Origin: GCA-2688105 sp964499445
GTDB lineage: Bacteria > Chloroflexota > Dehalococcoidia > Dehalococcoidales > GCA-2688105
Assembly: GCA_964499445.1 (NCBI GenBank)
Contig: CAZCLE010000031.1
Coordinates: forward strand, 1-13,349
Length of the DNA stretch: 13,349 bases
Reading direction: 5' to 3'
Part shown: positions 11,116 to 13,349 of the stretch, piece after piece
Numbering within the stretch: position 1 is the first letter of the stretch
Layout: every line of letters begins with the position of its first letter
Notes under the pieces: model-generated
Told to the model about the DNA's origin: nothing
The model's input: the letters and a program-made list of their open reading frames with translations, nothing else
Database searches by the model: none
Position numbers and translations under genes: made by a program

Positions 11116-12858
11116 ATGGTTCTTGGTGAAGAGCAACAAATAGACGACGATAATAAGTTGGAGGTAATGCGGCATTCGGCAGCTCATGTTATGGCTGAAG
11201 CGGTTCAGTCTATCTTCCCTGAGGCTAAGTTTGGCATTGGGCCGGCTATTGAAAATGGCTTTTATTATGACTTTGACCTACCCCGCTCATTGACCCCCGA
11301 TGATTTACCGCTTATTGAGGCTAAGATGGCGGAAATAATTGCTTCAAATGTGCCTTTTGTTAGGGACGAAGTAACTAAGGAAGAGGCGCAACGATTGTTT
11401 GCCGCCCAGCCCTATAAGCTGGAGTTAATCGATGAACTTCCAGATGACGAGCTTAGCCTGTATCGACAGGGTTCGTTTGTTGATTTGTGTCGCGGACCTC
11501 ATGTGAGTTCTACCGGGGAGATAGGGGCGTTCAAGCTGGTCAGCATTGCCGGAGCCTACTGGCGGGGTGATGAGCACCGCCCTATGTTACAGCGAATATA
11601 TGGCGTAGCTTTTGATACCGAAGAGGCTTTGGCCGAGCACCTGAAAAAACTTGATGAAGCCGTCAAGCGCGACCACAGGAAGTTAGGCAGGGAGCTTGAC
11701 CTGTTCAGTATTCACGAGGAGGCTGGTCCTGGGCTGGTTCACTGGCACCCCAAGGGGGCGGTAGTTCGCCGGGTTATTGAGGATTTCTGGAAGGATGAGC
11801 ATATTAAGCGTGGCTATGATATCGTTTACACTCCTCATATTGCCAAACTGGACTTATGGAGAACCAGCGGTCACTGGGAATTTTACCGAGATTACCTGTA
11901 TAGCCCGATGGAGGTAGAAGGGCAGGAGTATATCATTAAGCCAATGAATTGCCTGGGTCATATCCTGATTTATAAAACCAGGCAGCGCAGTTACCGTGAA
12001 TTACCACTGCGCTACGCCGAGCTGGGCACCGTTTACCGTTATGAACGTTCTGGGGTGTTGCACGGCTTGTCCCGGGTCAGAGGCTTTACCCAGGATGATG
12101 CTCATATTTTTTGTCGCTTTGACCAGCTGGAAGACGAGATAGTAGGGGTATTGGATTTAGCTCGCTTTATGGTAGATACCTTTGGTTTCACCGATTACAA
12201 GGTGTTGCTTTCTACCCGACCTGATAAATATGCTGGCACTATCCAGGCCTGGGAGGAAGCCACCGAGACCTTACGTCAGGCTCTGGCTCGACAGGGGGTT
12301 GACTATGATATAGACCCGGGGGAGGGTGTGTTTTATGGGCCTAAGATAGATATTAAGTTTGAAGGCTGGCAGGGGCCTACTATTCAGGTTGATTTTAACC
12401 TTCCCCAGAGGTTCAATGTTACCTATATTGGTGAGGATAGTCAGGAGCATTCGGTGGTGATGGTGCATCGTACCGTGCTGGGTAGTATGGAGCGCTTCTT
12501 TGCCTCGCTTATTGAGTACTACCGGGGTGCCTTCCCGGTATGGCTGGCACCACTTCAAGTAATATTGATTCCAGTGGCTGACCGCCACCTTGACTATGCC
12601 TATAAGCTGGAGGCTGAACTTAAAAGTGAAGGCACGCGCGTGGAAGTTGATGCCCGGTCAGAGACGGTAAATCGCAAAATTCGGCAGGCACAACTGGATA
12701 AGGTGCCATATATGCTGGTGGTAGGTGATAAAGAGGTAACCGCTTCTACAGTTTCCGTCCGTCTGCGTAGCGGGGAGCAATTGACTTCCCAATCGTTGGA
12801 CAGCTTCAAGAAAACCATCAGGACAGCTATTACAGACAGGGTAAAAGAATTAGAGTGA
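11116..12858 (+). CDS. thrS: Threonyl-tRNA synthetase lacking the TGS domain
   Basis: The protein has 580 residues; E. coli ThrRS has 642. It joins threonine to tRNA-Thr. The N-terminal TGS domain is absent. The protein opens almost directly with the N2 editing domain, whose site is intact: H20-x3-H24 in RHSAAH and C125-x3-H129 in DLCRGPH, which clear mischarged serine. The class II core follows: motif 2 in YRYERSGVLHGLSRVRGF (308-325), motif 3 in GSMER (456-460), and zinc ligands C279, H330 and H451. The anticodon-binding domain runs from about 475 to 570. ATG 11116 follows GGGGA by eight bases; the hairpin at 11054-11087 leaves little room for a longer N-terminus. infC follows after 102 bp. 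Confidence 0.96.
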   Translation: MVLGEEQQIDDDNKLEVMRHSAAHVMAEAVQSIFPEAKFGIGPAIENGFYYDFDLPRSLTPDDLPLIEAKMAEIIASNVPFVRDEVTKEEAQRLFAAQPYKLELIDELPDDELSLYRQGSFVDLCRGPHVSSTGEIGAFKLVSIAGAYWRGDEHRPMLQRIYGVAFDTEEALAEHLKKLDEAVKRDHRKLGRELDLFSIHEEAGPGLVHWHPKGAVVRRVIEDFWKDEHIKRGYDIVYTPHIAKLDLWRTSGHWEFYRDYLYSPMEVEGQEYIIKPMNCLGHILIYKTRQRSYRELPLRYAELGTVYRYERSGVLHGLSRVRGFTQDDAHIFCRFDQLEDEIVGVLDLARFMVDTFGFTDYKVLLSTRPDKYAGTIQAWEEATETLRQALARQGVDYDIDPGEGVFYGPKIDIKFEGWQGPTIQVDFNLPQRFNVTYIGEDSQEHSVVMVHRTVLGSMERFFASLIEYYRGAFPVWLAPLQVILIPVADRHLDYAYKLEAELKSEGTRVEVDARSETVNRKIRQAQLDKVPYMLVVGDKEVTASTVSVRLRSGEQLTSQSLDSFKKTIRTAITDRVKELE

Positions 12859-12887
12859 CAGTGAGGTTGGTAAACAATCTCCATAGT

Positions 12888-12916
12888 TTGATTAGCATAA
12901 GGGAATGTGCTATAGT
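12888..12916 (+). promoter_or_regulatory. Internal promoter for infC
   Basis: -35 TTGATT (12888-12893, 4 of 6), 17 bp, -10 TATAGT (12911-12916, 5 of 6), inside the 102-bp gap after thrS. It would let infC and the genes beyond it be made without thrS. The leader would be about 38 nt. Confidence 0.6.
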
Positions 12917-12960
12917 TTCTGCCTATAAGATACCGAAGCTCGGAGGAGGTAAATAAGGAC

Positions 12961-13349
12961 ATAGTTAAGCCACTGCGTGTTAATGAGCGCATTAAAACCA
13001 AAGAGGTTCGCCTCGTGGGGGATAAGGGAGAGCAATTAGGGATTATGCCCTTATACCAAGCACGGGAGGTAGCCAGTAAGCAAAATCTTGACCTGGTAGA
13101 GGTAGCAGCTACAGCGGTGCCACCGGTGTGCCGACTTCTTGACTACGGGAAGTATAAATATGAGCAGGCTAAGAAAGAGCGTGAGCTCAGGCGAAAGCAG
13201 AAGGTTTCACTGCTGAGGGAGGTCAGGCTACGACCTAAGATTGATAGTCATGATTTTGAGGCTAAGGCTAGGTCGGTTAGGAAACTGCTGGATAGCGGGG
13301 ATAAGGTTAAGGTAACGGTGATGTTTAGAGGGCGTGAAATCACGCACCT
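12961..13349 (+). CDS. infC: Translation initiation factor IF-3, 3' end beyond the window; likely AUA start
   Basis: 129 codons are visible and the frame is open at the window edge. The product is plainly IF-3: the N-domain starts KPLRVNERIKTKEVRLVG, continues with GIMPLYQAREVA and the VCRLLDYGKYKYEQ linker region, and passes into the C-domain (EVRLRPKIDSHDFEAKA, VTVMFRGREI). IF-3 binds the 30S subunit and rejects poor start codons. No ATG, GTG or TTG lies in frame between the stop at 12913-12915 and the conserved N-terminus. ATA at 12961 sits 11 bases behind AGGAGG and gives IVKPLRVNE, the usual IF-3 N-terminus. E. coli infC uses AUU, which allows IF-3 to limit its own synthesis; AUA here fits that logic. 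rpmI and rplT are expected just beyond the window. Confidence 0.95.
   Translation, partial: MVKPLRVNERIKTKEVRLVGDKGEQLGIMPLYQAREVASKQNLDLVEVAATAVPPVCRLLDYGKYKYEQAKKERELRRKQKVSLLREVRLRPKIDSHDFEAKARSVRKLLDSGDKVKVTVMFRGREITH

Noticed and set aside
12600..13001. Minus-strand open frame of 133 codons across the thrS end and infC start
   Set aside because: It overlaps two well-supported genes on the other strand and reads as low-information sequence.
1..13349. CRISPR array, insertion sequence or transposase
   Set aside because: No regularly spaced repeats beyond the three coding repeats at 2833-2886, and no DDE, serine or tyrosine recombinase frame on either strand.

Overview
This window looks like a chromosomal segment of an uncultured anaerobic bacterium, probably a Dehalococcoidia-type Chloroflexota. 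That assignment is inference from gene content: a cytoplasmic HdrABC set whose HdrA carries a GltD-like insert, a DUF1616 membrane protein, a threonyl-tRNA synthetase without a TGS domain next to infC, and small membrane proteins. No phylogenetic marker could be searched.

Layout. (1) 1-55 is the 3' part of a tRNA-Val(GAC) gene. It is followed by an AT-rich patch (about 60-980) with two minus-strand genes: a ribbon-helix-helix-like protein and a small zinc-knuckle protein. A strong promoter there is overlapped by a perfect 12-bp inverted repeat. The patch ends in a tRNA-like structure and a near-copy of the tRNA 3' end, so it may be a small integrated element. (2) 1101-3006 holds a DUF1616 membrane protein, a 30-residue remnant of an OmpR/PhoB response regulator, a strong intrinsic terminator, and several small secreted or membrane proteins. 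It reads as a region of gene decay and small genes. (3) 3117-8192 (minus) is the core: a promoter, a short membrane-peptide frame broken by an apparent one-base shift, then hdrC-hdrB-hdrA, tightly coupled. HdrA is 1111 residues because an NADPH-binding GltD-like module of about 460 residues is inserted in it. (4) 8350-9684 (plus) has a metallo-beta-lactamase-fold hydrolase and a rhomboid protease. (5) 9709-10848 (minus) is an MFS exporter with a consensus promoter and almost no leader. (6) 10911-13349 (plus) has thrS behind a leader with an attenuator-like hairpin, then the start of infC, which has its own promoter and appears to begin with AUA.

How it fits together. The Hdr operon encodes a soluble iron-sulfur/flavin electron-transfer complex: HdrC and HdrB carry the thiol/disulfide-type site, and HdrA is the flavin hub. 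The GltD-like insert suggests that NADPH/NADP+, rather than a separate hydrogenase or formate dehydrogenase, is one electron partner. thrS-infC is the conserved translation locus, and both genes show signs of RNA-level control. Several promoters here share a TTGCCA -35 element with 17-18 bp spacing.
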